Shown piece by piece: positions 9,339 through 17,488 of a DNA stretch of 64,000 nucleotides. The DNA is taken from contig NZ_FQWT01000001.1 of assembly GCF_900129755.1 (NCBI RefSeq), forward strand, positions 1,240,001-1,304,000, written 5' to 3'. The notes below the pieces were generated by a model. That model was given only the letters and a program-made list of their open reading frames with translations. It had not been told where the DNA came from and made no database searches. How positions within the stretch are numbered: the first letter of the stretch is position 1; the number at the start of each line of letters is the position of its first letter. A program made the position numbers and the translations under genes. This DNA is from Chryseobacterium oranimense (lineage in GTDB: Bacteria > Bacteroidota > Bacteroidia > Flavobacteriales > Weeksellaceae).

Positions 9339-10610
9339 TTACTCTGACCTCAGTGCTTCAATCGGGCGGATTTTTACTGCACGCTGTGCCGGGATCATCC
9401 CGATAATCAGGCCAAGGATCACCATCACAGCCATGGCACCGAATACGTTTCCATAATTTACGGTCGGGTTGTAGAAAGGAAAATCGTCCTGATTCTGGGT
9501 TACTACATTTAAAATAATGAGGACAAAAATTCCGCACATAAACCCGAGAATTCCTGATGACAGCGTAATCACTACACTTTCCAGAAGAATCTGGTTTCTT
9601 ACTTCAGCCGGCTTTGCTCCTAAAGCTCTTCGTATTCCTATTTCTTTGGTTCTTTCCTTTACGGTAATCAGAAGGATATTTGAGATGGCGATAACTCCTG
9701 CAAGAATGGTAAGCGTTCCTACAATAATCGTTAAAAGCTGCATTCCCGTAAGAAAACCTGTAAGTTTCTTAAATTCTTTTCCAAGGTTGAAGCTTCCGAA
9801 GGCATTGGTATCTTCCGGAGATACTTTGTTTTTATTCTTCAGGACCTGTTTTACATCTTCTTCCACTCCGTTGACGTTAGCATTGGGTTTGCTCACAATC
9901 GCAAACATATCAATCTGTTCTCCGGCATTATACATTTTTGTATAGGTTGAAAGAGGTATAAAAGCAGTTCTGTCGTTTTCAAATCCACCGCCCTTTTTTA
10001 CTCTGAAAACACCGATCACATTAAAAAATATCCCTTTTATATTAACCTGTTTCCCAACGGGATCTTCTTTTTTCTTGGCATCAAAAAAATTCTTATAAAT
10101 CTCTTCTCCAATAACTACCACATTTTTATTTCCCTGAACATCCGCATCATTAATGTAACGCCCGAAAATAAGTTTCTTTTCAGAGATTTTATTCCCTACC
10201 GAATAGTCTCCGGTAAGAGAATAGGTTCCGTTTTTACCATTTCTCGACATGGATTCTCCTGGCGTACCGGTAAAGCTTCCTCTTGCATTTTGCGGTGAGA
10301 TATAGTCTATGGCAGTCACTTTTCTTTTCAGCATTTCCATATCGGACAGATTGAGATGCACTTCTCTTCCTTTAGGAAATCCGTCGTATGGAATGGAGGT
10401 TTTCTGAGCCCAAAGAAAAATGGAGTTGGTGGCAAATCCGGAAAATAATTTATCAAAACCGTTTTCCATCCCTTTTGCAGCTCCAAGAAGACTCACATAC
10501 AAAAACATTCCCCAGCCCACACCAATCATGGTAAGGAACGTCCGAAGCTTATTATTCCTCAGTGAATAATAAATTTCCTGCCACGTATCTTTTTTAAATA
10601 AAATGTTCAC
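9339..10610 (-). CDS. MacB-type ABC transporter permease (second of two)
   Basis: This 423-residue protein has the MacB/FtsX layout: an N-terminal helix (about 24-44), a large periplasmic MacB_PCD domain, and three C-terminal helices. The conserved coupling segment ERTKEIGIRRALGA precedes the last two helices, and the protein ends with RPIEALRSE. It has no ATPase domain and must use the separate ATPase encoded upstream. It resembles the adjacent permease gene in layout, which suggests an old duplication. Together they could form a heterodimeric mechanotransmission pump for a peptide, lipopeptide or drug. Confidence 0.88.
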   Translation of the reverse strand: MNILFKKDTWQEIYYSLRNNKLRTFLTMIGVGWGMFLYVSLLGAAKGMENGFDKLFSGFATNSIFLWAQKTSIPYDGFPKGREVHLNLSDMEMLKRKVTAIDYISPQNARGSFTGTPGESMSRNGKNGTYSLTGDYSVGNKISEKKLIFGRYINDADVQGNKNVVVIGEEIYKNFFDAKKKEDPVGKQVNIKGIFFNVIGVFRVKKGGGFENDRTAFIPLSTYTKMYNAGEQIDMFAIVSKPNANVNGVEEDVKQVLKNKNKVSPEDTNAFGSFNLGKEFKKLTGFLTGMQLLTIIVGTLTILAGVIAISNILLITVKERTKEIGIRRALGAKPAEVRNQILLESVVITLSSGILGFMCGIFVLIILNVVTQNQDDFPFYNPTVNYGNVFGAMAVMVILGLIIGMIPAQRAVKIRPIEALRSE

Positions 10611-10726
10611 TTCTTTGAGTTATAAGTTTTATTATTATAAATGATCATTGATGAATGATAAGTGATGTTTTGATTCGTTTTATCATTTCATCTTCGGATC
10701 AACCAATCCTTCACATTAACACATCA

Positions 10727-11956
10727 TCATTCCGTTCTCAGTGCCTCTATCGGTTTAATCCTTGAAGCCCTGTATGCCGGAACAAATCCTGCAATAAGTC
10801 CTGAACATACCAGTGCTATAAATGCCATAAAAATGGTTCCCCATCCTACGCTAGGGTTTTTAATAAAATATTCTTCAAGGCTGTCTCCTATTAAGCTAAG
10901 TGCCAATACTCCTACGGCAACTCCTATAATTCCTGAAATTACTGTTATCACAACACTTTCCTGAACAATAAGGGCAACAATACTTCTGGGTTTGGCACCA
11001 ATTGCCTTTCGGACACCTATTTCCTTGGTTCTTTCTTTTACGATATAAACCATGATGTTACTAATCCCGATAATCCCTGCCAGCAATGTTCCCAGCCCGA
11101 TAAAACCTACAATAAGGGTAAGGACTGCCATAAACTGAAAGGTCTCGTTCATATTCCGGGCATTATTCCAGACGCGGACCCCGTTTTCATCGTCAGGGGC
11201 AACGTTTTTTCTTGCTTTTAACCTATCTTTCAGCTCGTCACCATATTTAATGGCTTCCTGAGGGGTTAGCTTTTCGTTGTAGGCAATAAATGTGGTAGAT
11301 ACTGTATCAGAACCTTTTTTCATTTGCTGAAGGGTGGTAATGGGAACCGTGATATGTCTTTCATCCCAGTCGCCTCCATCATCGGAAAAAACGCCTACAA
11401 CTTTGAACATGGTTCCATTGATATTGAGGTCCTTTCCTACCGGGCTTCCGTTTTTGATCAGGTCACGCTGAACCATTCTCCCGATTACAGCTACATTCAG
11501 CTTTCTCTCAAGGTCCATCGGCGAAAGATAGCGTCCGTCAATCATCTTTCGGTTTTCAATAACCTGCTCCCCGGGTTCTGCTCCGTTGATCTGGTAAGTT
11601 CCGCTTTCTTTCCCGTATTTCACCATTAAGTTGGTGGTGTATCTTGGACTGGCATCCCCTACTTTTTCTTTGTCGGTATTGATCAGAAAATTATAGTCAT
11701 CATTATCCATTGTGACTGTCCTGTCAGACTGAAGTCCTTTATAAGCTATCGTGGTTTTACCCGTAAGTATCGTGATAAGATTCTGTGCATCTCTTGCAAA
11801 ACCTTCGGTAAAGGCATTCTGAAGTCCTCTTCCTATCCCGAAAAGAACAACAAAAATAAACAGCCCCAAAGCCACCGTAAACCCCGAAAGCACTGTCCGC
11901 AATACATTACTGCGGATAGAACTGAATATTTCCTGCCAACGATCTAGGTCAAACAT
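10727..11956 (-). CDS. MacB-type ABC transporter permease (first of two)
   Basis: This 409-residue protein has the same plan as its downstream neighbour: first helix at about 20-40, a periplasmic domain, then helices 2-4 preceded by the coupling segment ERTKEIGVRKAIGA and closing with KPIEALRTE. It sits 116 bp before the second permease and 99 bp after the ATPase in the transcription direction. Having two different permeases rather than one repeated subunit argues for a heterodimer. The substrate is unknown. Confidence 0.88.
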   Translation of the reverse strand: MFDLDRWQEIFSSIRSNVLRTVLSGFTVALGLFIFVVLFGIGRGLQNAFTEGFARDAQNLITILTGKTTIAYKGLQSDRTVTMDNDDYNFLINTDKEKVGDASPRYTTNLMVKYGKESGTYQINGAEPGEQVIENRKMIDGRYLSPMDLERKLNVAVIGRMVQRDLIKNGSPVGKDLNINGTMFKVVGVFSDDGGDWDERHITVPITTLQQMKKGSDTVSTTFIAYNEKLTPQEAIKYGDELKDRLKARKNVAPDDENGVRVWNNARNMNETFQFMAVLTLIVGFIGLGTLLAGIIGISNIMVYIVKERTKEIGVRKAIGAKPRSIVALIVQESVVITVISGIIGVAVGVLALSLIGDSLEEYFIKNPSVGWGTIFMAFIALVCSGLIAGFVPAYRASRIKPIEALRTE

Positions 11957-12055
11957 TTTTTATTGGTATTAAAAGATTGAAAAAATTTAAAGATTAAAAA
12001 CAGTAGGCTCTAAATTTTCAAATTATCTCATTATCAAATTTTAAAATCAGCACAT

Positions 12056-12745
12056 TTACAAAACAATCTGCTTAATAAACTCATCACTTTCTATGATGCC
12101 ATCTTTCAGGATCACATTTCTTTTCGTTTGTGCAGCTACATCAGGTTCATGGGTTACTACAATGATGGTTCTTCCCTCGTTATTGATATCCTGGAGAAGT
12201 TTCATAATATCGTGTGTTGTCTTGGAATCCAGTGCTCCGGTTGGTTCATCGGCAAGAACGACCTTAGGATCTGTAATCAGAGCTCTTGCAATAGCTACTC
12301 TCTGTTTCTGTCCTCCCGAAAGTTCATTGGGAAGATGGCCTGCCCATTGTCCGAGACCTACTTTCTCAAGGTATTCCAATGCTTTTTGGTTACGTTCTTT
12401 CCTGGGAACATTCTGATAGTATAAAGGAAGGGCTACATTTTCAAGGGCTGTTTTGTAGTTGATCAGGTTGAAAGACTGAAAAATAAAGCCCAGAAACTTA
12501 CTTCTGTACTCTGCGGCTTTCACCTCAGACAGATGCTCAATCGGTACACCATCCAATTCATAAGTCCCTGAATCTTTTTCATCCAGAATACCTATGATGT
12601 TAAGAAGTGTGGATTTTCCGGAACCGGAACTACCCATAATGGAGACAAACTCGCCTTCGGAAATATTAAGATTAATTCCCTTCAGAACGTGCAGCTTGCT
12701 TTTTCCTGTGTCGTATGATTTATGTAAATCCTGAATTACTAACAT
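12056..12745 (-). CDS. ABC transporter ATP-binding protein (MacB/LolD type)
   Basis: This 229-residue ATPase has Walker A GSSGSGKST (38-46), the Q-loop near FIFQSFNLI (88-96), signature LSGGQKQR (142-149), Walker B VVLADEPTGALD (162-173), and the switch His in VVTHEPD. The DEPTGALD sequence and length are typical of the MacB/LolD/FtsE group. It is the first gene of the four-gene efflux operon and is divergent from nrdB across a 426-bp spacer. Confidence 0.93.
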   Translation of the reverse strand: MLVIQDLHKSYDTGKSKLHVLKGINLNISEGEFVSIMGSSGSGKSTLLNIIGILDEKDSGTYELDGVPIEHLSEVKAAEYRSKFLGFIFQSFNLINYKTALENVALPLYYQNVPRKERNQKALEYLEKVGLGQWAGHLPNELSGGQKQRVAIARALITDPKVVLADEPTGALDSKTTHDIMKLLQDINNEGRTIIVVTHEPDVAAQTKRNVILKDGIIESDEFIKQIVL

Positions 12746-12953
12746 TAAGTGATGCTTGTTTTATACCCAATAAGTAGATGATATTTTCAATTTGTTACAA
12801 GAACAATAATTTATTCGAATATTTTATTGTTTAACTCATTAATCCTTTATTAGTAATACATTACATACAAGTGTTTAACTGTAACTTGAATTTTTCATTC
12901 ATTTTTTGCCTGTAACCCTCCGTAAGCCATTATCTGTGCTGGTTTCATGTAAA

Positions 12954-12962
12954 TGTGGAAAA
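12954..12962 (-). promoter_or_regulatory. DnaA-box-like site upstream of nrdB
   Basis: The reverse strand reads TTTTCCACA, fitting the DnaA consensus TTWTNCACA. It lies 210 bp before the nrdB start. Confidence 0.35.
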
Positions 12963-13125
12963 CTTTTACAGTTAAAACTCAGCCAATTAGTATTTACCCC
13001 TTTCAAAATCGTTTCTTTTTTTCGAACTTTGTCATTAGTTCTTTACAAGAAACCGACACCAGTCAATGTGAATATGTTTCATATGTAAATACCAAACATA
13101 CAACAAGTTAAGCATTGCTTCAAAG

Positions 13126-13134
13126 TTATCCACA
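13126..13134 (+). promoter_or_regulatory. Perfect DnaA box just upstream of nrdB
   Basis: TTATCCACA matches the high-affinity DnaA box exactly and ends 37 bp before the nrdB ATG. DnaA is known to control nrd operons in some bacteria; here the site is only a sequence match. Confidence 0.5.
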
Positions 13135-13171
13135 GTGATGCAAATTATTTAATTTTAAAGATATTTTAAAT

Positions 13172-14146
13172 ATGGGAATTTTCGATAAAAGAGTAAGTTA
13201 CAAGCCATTTGAATACCCTGAGGTTCTTCAGTTTGTAGAGGCGATCAACAAATCGTTCTGGGTACATTCGGAAGTGGATTTTACTGCAGATGTTCAGGAT
13301 TTTCATTCACAGTTGGAGCCACACGAAAAACATGCTGTGAAAAACGCACTTTTAGCGATTGCACAGATCGAGGTGTCTGTAAAGACATTCTGGGGAAACC
13401 TATACAACCACTTGCCAAAACCTGAACTTAACGGGCTTGGAGCTACTTTTGCAGAATGTGAATTCCGCCACTCGGAAGCCTATTCCCGACTGTTGGAGGT
13501 TTTAGGATATAATGAAGAATTTAATTATGTTGTGGAAATTCCTGCCGTGAAAAAGAGAATTGACTTCCTGTCCAATGTACTGAAGCACGCCAATTCCACT
13601 ACGCCGAAAGAATACGTTTCTTCTCTTTTATTATTCAGCATCCTGATTGAAAACGTATCGCTTTTCTCACAATTTGCCATCATCCTTTCTTTCACAAGAT
13701 TCAAAGGATTTATGAAGAATGTTTCCAATATCATTGCCTGGACTTCTGTAGACGAACAGATCCACGCCAATGCAGGAATCTACCTGATCAATAAAATCCG
13801 TGAAGAACAGCCGGATCTGTTAACAGATTCAGATATCGAAGACATCTACACATTGGTAGATCAGTCCATCGAGCTGGAAGGTGAAATCCTTGACTGGATC
13901 TTTGAGTTAGGAGAACTAAGCGTTTTCTCCAAAGAAGACCTTCTGAACTTTATGAAGTACCGTGTAGACGACAGCTTAAAGAAAATCAACATGGAAACCC
14001 GTTACAACGTTTCCCCTGAGCAATACCGTCCAATGAAATGGTTTGAAGAGGAAGTTTTCGCAAACTCTATGGACGATTTCTTCGCAAAAAGACCGGTGGA
14101 TTACACGAAACACGATAAGAGTATTACGGCGAACGATTTGTTTTAA
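13172..14146 (+). CDS. nrdB: Ribonucleoside-diphosphate reductase class I, beta subunit
   Basis: This 324-residue ferritin-like protein has the diiron/radical residues in order: E67 in IEVSVKTFWG, E97 and H100 in ECEFRH, a Tyr at 104 (HSEAY) equivalent to the radical tyrosine of class Ia enzymes, E160 in ILIENVS, and E195/H198 in DEQIH. It stores the radical used by the alpha subunit to make deoxyribonucleotides. No N-terminal ATP-cone is present. It heads an operon with a small alpha/beta-barrel protein and nrdA. The two DnaA-box-like sequences upstream suggest that expression is tied to replication. Confidence 0.96.
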   Translation: MGIFDKRVSYKPFEYPEVLQFVEAINKSFWVHSEVDFTADVQDFHSQLEPHEKHAVKNALLAIAQIEVSVKTFWGNLYNHLPKPELNGLGATFAECEFRHSEAYSRLLEVLGYNEEFNYVVEIPAVKKRIDFLSNVLKHANSTTPKEYVSSLLLFSILIENVSLFSQFAIILSFTRFKGFMKNVSNIIAWTSVDEQIHANAGIYLINKIREEQPDLLTDSDIEDIYTLVDQSIELEGEILDWIFELGELSVFSKEDLLNFMKYRVDDSLKKINMETRYNVSPEQYRPMKWFEEEVFANSMDDFFAKRPVDYTKHDKSITANDLF

Positions 14147-14149
14147 ATC

Positions 14150-14222
14150 AGGAAAAGCGCGAGCGAAGCGAGCGGCAAAACAGTTAGTATTAGCAATGTC
14201 ATGCTCAGCTTGCCGAAGTATT
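14150..14222. repeat. GC-rich fragment of a dispersed intergenic repeat
   Basis: The nrdB-downstream spacer has a direct repeat GCGAGCGAAGCGAGCG within a GC-rich patch, followed by a segment TCATGCTCAGCTTGCCGAAG. The composition contrasts with the AT-rich surroundings. Similar intergenic sequences are scattered in Bacteroidota genomes as I recall, but copy number here needs a genome search. Confidence 0.4.
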
Positions 14223-14259
14223 ATTTAATAAATTCATTAAAATAGCTTAATGTACAATA

Positions 14260-14547
14260 ATGATCAATGTAATTGTAACCTACACCGTAAACCCTGACTA
14301 CGTTTCAGAAAACAAAACCCATATTCAAAAGTTTCTGGAAGATTTCAAAAACCTGGATCAGGAAACATTTGAGTATAAAGTTTATGTAAAAGAAGACGGT
14401 GTTACTTTTTTACATTATTCAAATTATATCAATGAAGAAGTTCAGCATGAGGTTTTAAACACACCTTCTTTTAAAGAATTTCAGCGGTTAAGAGATGAAA
14501 GCGGCCTGAACGGTACGCACAAAGTGGAAATATTACAATCAATATAA
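14260..14547 (+). CDS. Small dimeric alpha/beta-barrel protein (ABM-like), between nrdB and nrdA
   Basis: This 95-residue protein has a strand-helix-strand-strand-helix-strand pattern and starts MINVIVTYTV. The layout resembles antibiotic-biosynthesis-monooxygenase/dimeric ferredoxin-like barrel proteins (HYVNPD-style start, later FLHYSNY and a helix before the final strand). No catalytic residues can be assigned. Its place 113 bp after nrdB and 54 bp before nrdA suggests co-transcription with the reductase, but a role in it is not shown. Confidence 0.55.
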   Translation: MINVIVTYTVNPDYVSENKTHIQKFLEDFKNLDQETFEYKVYVKEDGVTFLHYSNYINEEVQHEVLNTPSFKEFQRLRDESGLNGTHKVEILQSI

Positions 14548-14601
14548 GCAACAAAATTCCGGAGTATAAAAACTGCCCCGGAATTCGAAAATATAACATC
14601 T

Positions 14602-16260
14602 ATGGAAGAACAAAATACAAATATATGGTGGCTCAATGAAGAGTCTGAGCAGATGCTGAACAGAGGCTATCTGTTAAAAGGAGAAACTGTGGACGGAGCC
14701 ATCGACAGAATCACTACTGCTGCTGCAAAAAAACTATACAAGCCAGAATTACAACCTGCTTTCAAAGAAATGATCACCAAAGGATGGATCAGCTTCTCAT
14801 CCCCTGTCTGGGCGAATATGGGAACGCAGAGAGGTCTTCCTATTTCATGTTTCAACGTGCACATTCCGGACAGCATTGAAGGAATTACCCACAAAATGGG
14901 TGAAGTAATCATGCAGACAAAAATCGGCGGTGGAACTTCAGGATATTTCGGAGAACTGCGAAACAGAGGAACTGCTGTAACAGATAACGGAAAATCCTCA
15001 GGAGCGGTTTCGTTCATGAAATTATTCGACACTGCAATGGACGTAGTTTCTCAAGGAGGTGTTAGAAGAGGGGCATTTGCCGCTTATCTGGATATCGACC
15101 ACGGTGATATTGAAGAATTTTTATCCATTAAAGATATCGGAAGCCCGATCCAGAACTTATTTACAGGAATTTGCGTTCCTGATTACTGGATGCAGGATAT
15201 GATCGATGGAGATATGGACAAGCGTAAGATCTGGGCAAGAGTTCTTGAAAGCCGCCAGCAGAAAGGCCTTCCATATATTTTCTTTACCGACAATGTGAAC
15301 AGAAACAAACCGCAGGTTTATAAAGACCTTGGAATGCCTGTTAATGCAAGTAACCTTTGCTCTGAGATCATGCTTCCTTCTACAAGAGAAGAATCTTTTA
15401 TCTGCTGTCTGTCTTCCATGAACCTGGAATTGTATGACGAATGGAAAGATACAGATGCCGTAAAACTCGCTGTTTACTTCCTGGATGCTGTTTTAACCGA
15501 GTTTATCGAAAAAACAGAAGGAAACTACTACCTGCAGGGAGCAAGAAACTTCGCATTGCGTCACAGAGCCCTTGGATTGGGAGTTTTAGGATATCATTCT
15601 TATTTACAGAAAAATATGATTCCTTTTGAGAGTTTTGAAGCTACTCAGTTCAATGCAAGAGCTTTCAGACACATCAAAGAACAGGCGGAAACCGCTTCAA
15701 GAGAGCTTGCCAACATCTATGGTGAACCGGAATTACTGAAAGGGTACGGATTGAGAAATACCACAACAATGGCTATTGCTCCTACTACTTCAAGCTCTGC
15801 GATCTTAGGACAAACTTCTCCGGGAATTGAGCCGTTTGCTTCCAACTATTATAAAGCCGGTCTTGCGAAAGGAAACTTTATGCGTAAGAACAAATATTTA
15901 GCAAAATTACTGGAAGAAAAAGGTCTTGACAACGAAGAAACATGGAGAACGATCATGCTTAATCACGGTTCTGTACAGCACCTTAAAGAGCTTACAGACG
16001 AAGAGAAAGCAGTATTCAAAACATTTAAAGAGATCTCTCCGATGGAAATTATCTCTCAGGCTGCTCAAAGACAGCAATATATTGACCAGGCGCAGTCCCT
16101 GAACCTACAGATTCCTTCTACAATGCCTGTAAAAGATGTAAATTACCTTTATATCGAGGCCTGGAAGAAAGGTGTGAAAACCCTTTATTACCAGAGAAGT
16201 TCATCCGTTTCCAAAGAAATGATGGTGAATTTTGTAACCTGTTCAGCTTGTGAGGCATAA
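14602..16260 (+). CDS. nrdA: Ribonucleoside-diphosphate reductase class I, alpha subunit
   Basis: This 552-residue catalytic subunit reduces ribonucleoside diphosphates. Active-site residues are visible: C83 in LPISCFN, C253 and E255 in SNLCSEI, C268/C269 in the CCLSSMN segment, the radical-relay tyrosine pair in TLYYQRSS, and the C-terminal shuttle cysteines C547 and C550 in CSACEA. It starts directly with the catalytic core. The roughly 100-residue ATP-cone of the E. coli enzyme is absent, making it about 200 residues shorter and suggesting it lacks dATP overall-activity control at that site. A strong terminator follows. Confidence 0.95.
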   Translation: MEEQNTNIWWLNEESEQMLNRGYLLKGETVDGAIDRITTAAAKKLYKPELQPAFKEMITKGWISFSSPVWANMGTQRGLPISCFNVHIPDSIEGITHKMGEVIMQTKIGGGTSGYFGELRNRGTAVTDNGKSSGAVSFMKLFDTAMDVVSQGGVRRGAFAAYLDIDHGDIEEFLSIKDIGSPIQNLFTGICVPDYWMQDMIDGDMDKRKIWARVLESRQQKGLPYIFFTDNVNRNKPQVYKDLGMPVNASNLCSEIMLPSTREESFICCLSSMNLELYDEWKDTDAVKLAVYFLDAVLTEFIEKTEGNYYLQGARNFALRHRALGLGVLGYHSYLQKNMIPFESFEATQFNARAFRHIKEQAETASRELANIYGEPELLKGYGLRNTTTMAIAPTTSSSAILGQTSPGIEPFASNYYKAGLAKGNFMRKNKYLAKLLEEKGLDNEETWRTIMLNHGSVQHLKELTDEEKAVFKTFKEISPMEIISQAAQRQQYIDQAQSLNLQIPSTMPVKDVNYLYIEAWKKGVKTLYYQRSSSVSKEMMVNFVTCSACEA

Positions 16261-16290
16261 CACGTACAAATAATAAACATCACAATAGTT

Positions 16291-16318
16291 AAAAGCACGC
16301 TTTCTGCGTGCTTTTTTT
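16291..16318 (+). terminator. Terminator of the nrd operon
   Basis: The arms AAAAGCACGC and GCGTGCTTTT with a 5-nt loop are followed by a T-run, 30 bp past the nrdA stop. Confidence 0.85.
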
Positions 16319-16909
16319 CATAATTGAAATTTTAACAATTTTTAACGTTTTAATTATGAAATTTAAAAATACCCGTCATCTTCCACTGACATTGAAAATA
16401 CTTGCACCTCATTCCCTGAGCAGTGAATCAAGTTTCTAAAATACAGCCTTTTAATAAAAATTATAGCGCAATTTTATATAAATTTGCCAAAAATTTAATA
16501 ATAAAATGTTTATTGATATAATATTAACCGCAAAAATTGATATGACATCAATAAACTAATAACATATTATTTTAAATTTAAATATTTACAAATAAAACAC
16601 CAAATAAATCAACATAATGCACTTTATGTTACTATAAAAAATATAATATATTTATAAAAAAAACACAACTAAAAACAAGAAATATCAAATGAATGAATAA
16701 AAAATAAAAACACAAAAACACACAAAAACACATCCACAAATCACCAAATGATGAATTTTTAATTTAAAATAAATATTTAAATTAAAAACCAAACACAAAA
16801 AAACCTCGTAAATAATATAAAATAAATAAAATACGGGTTTTAAACAATTAATTTACTATTGGCAAGAAGTTTGCTAATAGTACAGAACACAAAAAAAATT
16901 ATTTCGAAA
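16319..16909. other. Very AT-rich, A-biased spacer without genes
   Basis: About 590 bp with almost no G in its second half and many A-runs and CACAAAAACA-like tandem tracts around 16710-16735. No open frame with gene-like features is seen on either strand. It is upstream of the secreted-protein pair and presumably holds their promoter and a long leader. Confidence 0.6.
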
Positions 16910-17482
16910 ATGCACAAGATTATCACTTTAATTTTGGTAATGGCTTTTTGTACCATTACTGCTCAGGTGGGTATTAACACTTCAACTCCTGACCAAAGCT
17001 CTGTTTTAGACGTTACAAGTACCTCTAAAGGAGTTCTTTTACCTAGAATCAGCAATCTTTCATCCGTTACTAATCCTGCAACAGGACTGGTTATCTTTGA
17101 TACCAACAAAAAATGTATCAGTCAGAATGTAGGAACTCCCGCAGCTCCGGACTGGGTATGCCTTTCTCCGTATGTAGCCAAGTTTTTCTATATGCCAAGC
17201 GTAGTTTTTGATACAACTACTCCTGCAACAGGACAGACAAAAGATCTTTATACACTGTATAAAAATCAGTTCTCGAATGTACCTGCAAATGCAAGAAGCA
17301 CATCAGCTCCGGCAACGATTCCGTTTTTCCCTAATGCAACAGATATACACTACTATGTAACGGGATATGACGCTTCTGTTTTCAAAATAAACAGCATCAG
17401 CAACACAGGTGTATTGAATTATGACGTATTATCAAATGCTACTTCAGCATCTTTCATCAACATTGTATTTGTTGTAAAATAA
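16910..17482 (+). CDS. Secreted surface protein with VGINT motif
   Basis: This 190-residue protein starts at the ATG at 16910; an in-frame upstream TTG would add 17 residues before the signal peptide and is unlikely. A signal peptide (residues 1-18) is followed at once by QVGINTSTP, then SVLDVTSTSKGVLLPR. This N-terminal pattern is common in Bacteroidota surface proteins and is shared with the gene at 21896. The rest is a small domain of unknown fold rich in Thr, Ala and Pro. No T9SS sorting domain is visible. The next gene begins 6 bp downstream, so the two form an operon. Confidence 0.7.
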   Translation: MHKIITLILVMAFCTITAQVGINTSTPDQSSVLDVTSTSKGVLLPRISNLSSVTNPATGLVIFDTNKKCISQNVGTPAAPDWVCLSPYVAKFFYMPSVVFDTTTPATGQTKDLYTLYKNQFSNVPANARSTSAPATIPFFPNATDIHYYVTGYDASVFKINSISNTGVLNYDVLSNATSASFINIVFVVK

Positions 17483-17488
17483 GCAGTC

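Larger units (their letters stand above)
12746..13171. other. 426-bp divergent spacer between the efflux operon and nrdB
   Basis: No convincing gene is present; a 60-codon forward frame here has no family likeness. The spacer must contain the promoters of both divergent operons, although no exact TAnnTTTG element was found. Two DnaA-box-like nonamers are listed separately. Confidence 0.6.

Noticed and set aside
12906..13088. 60-codon forward frame upstream of nrdB
   Set aside because: No recognisable motif; it lies in the regulatory spacer with DnaA-box-like sites.
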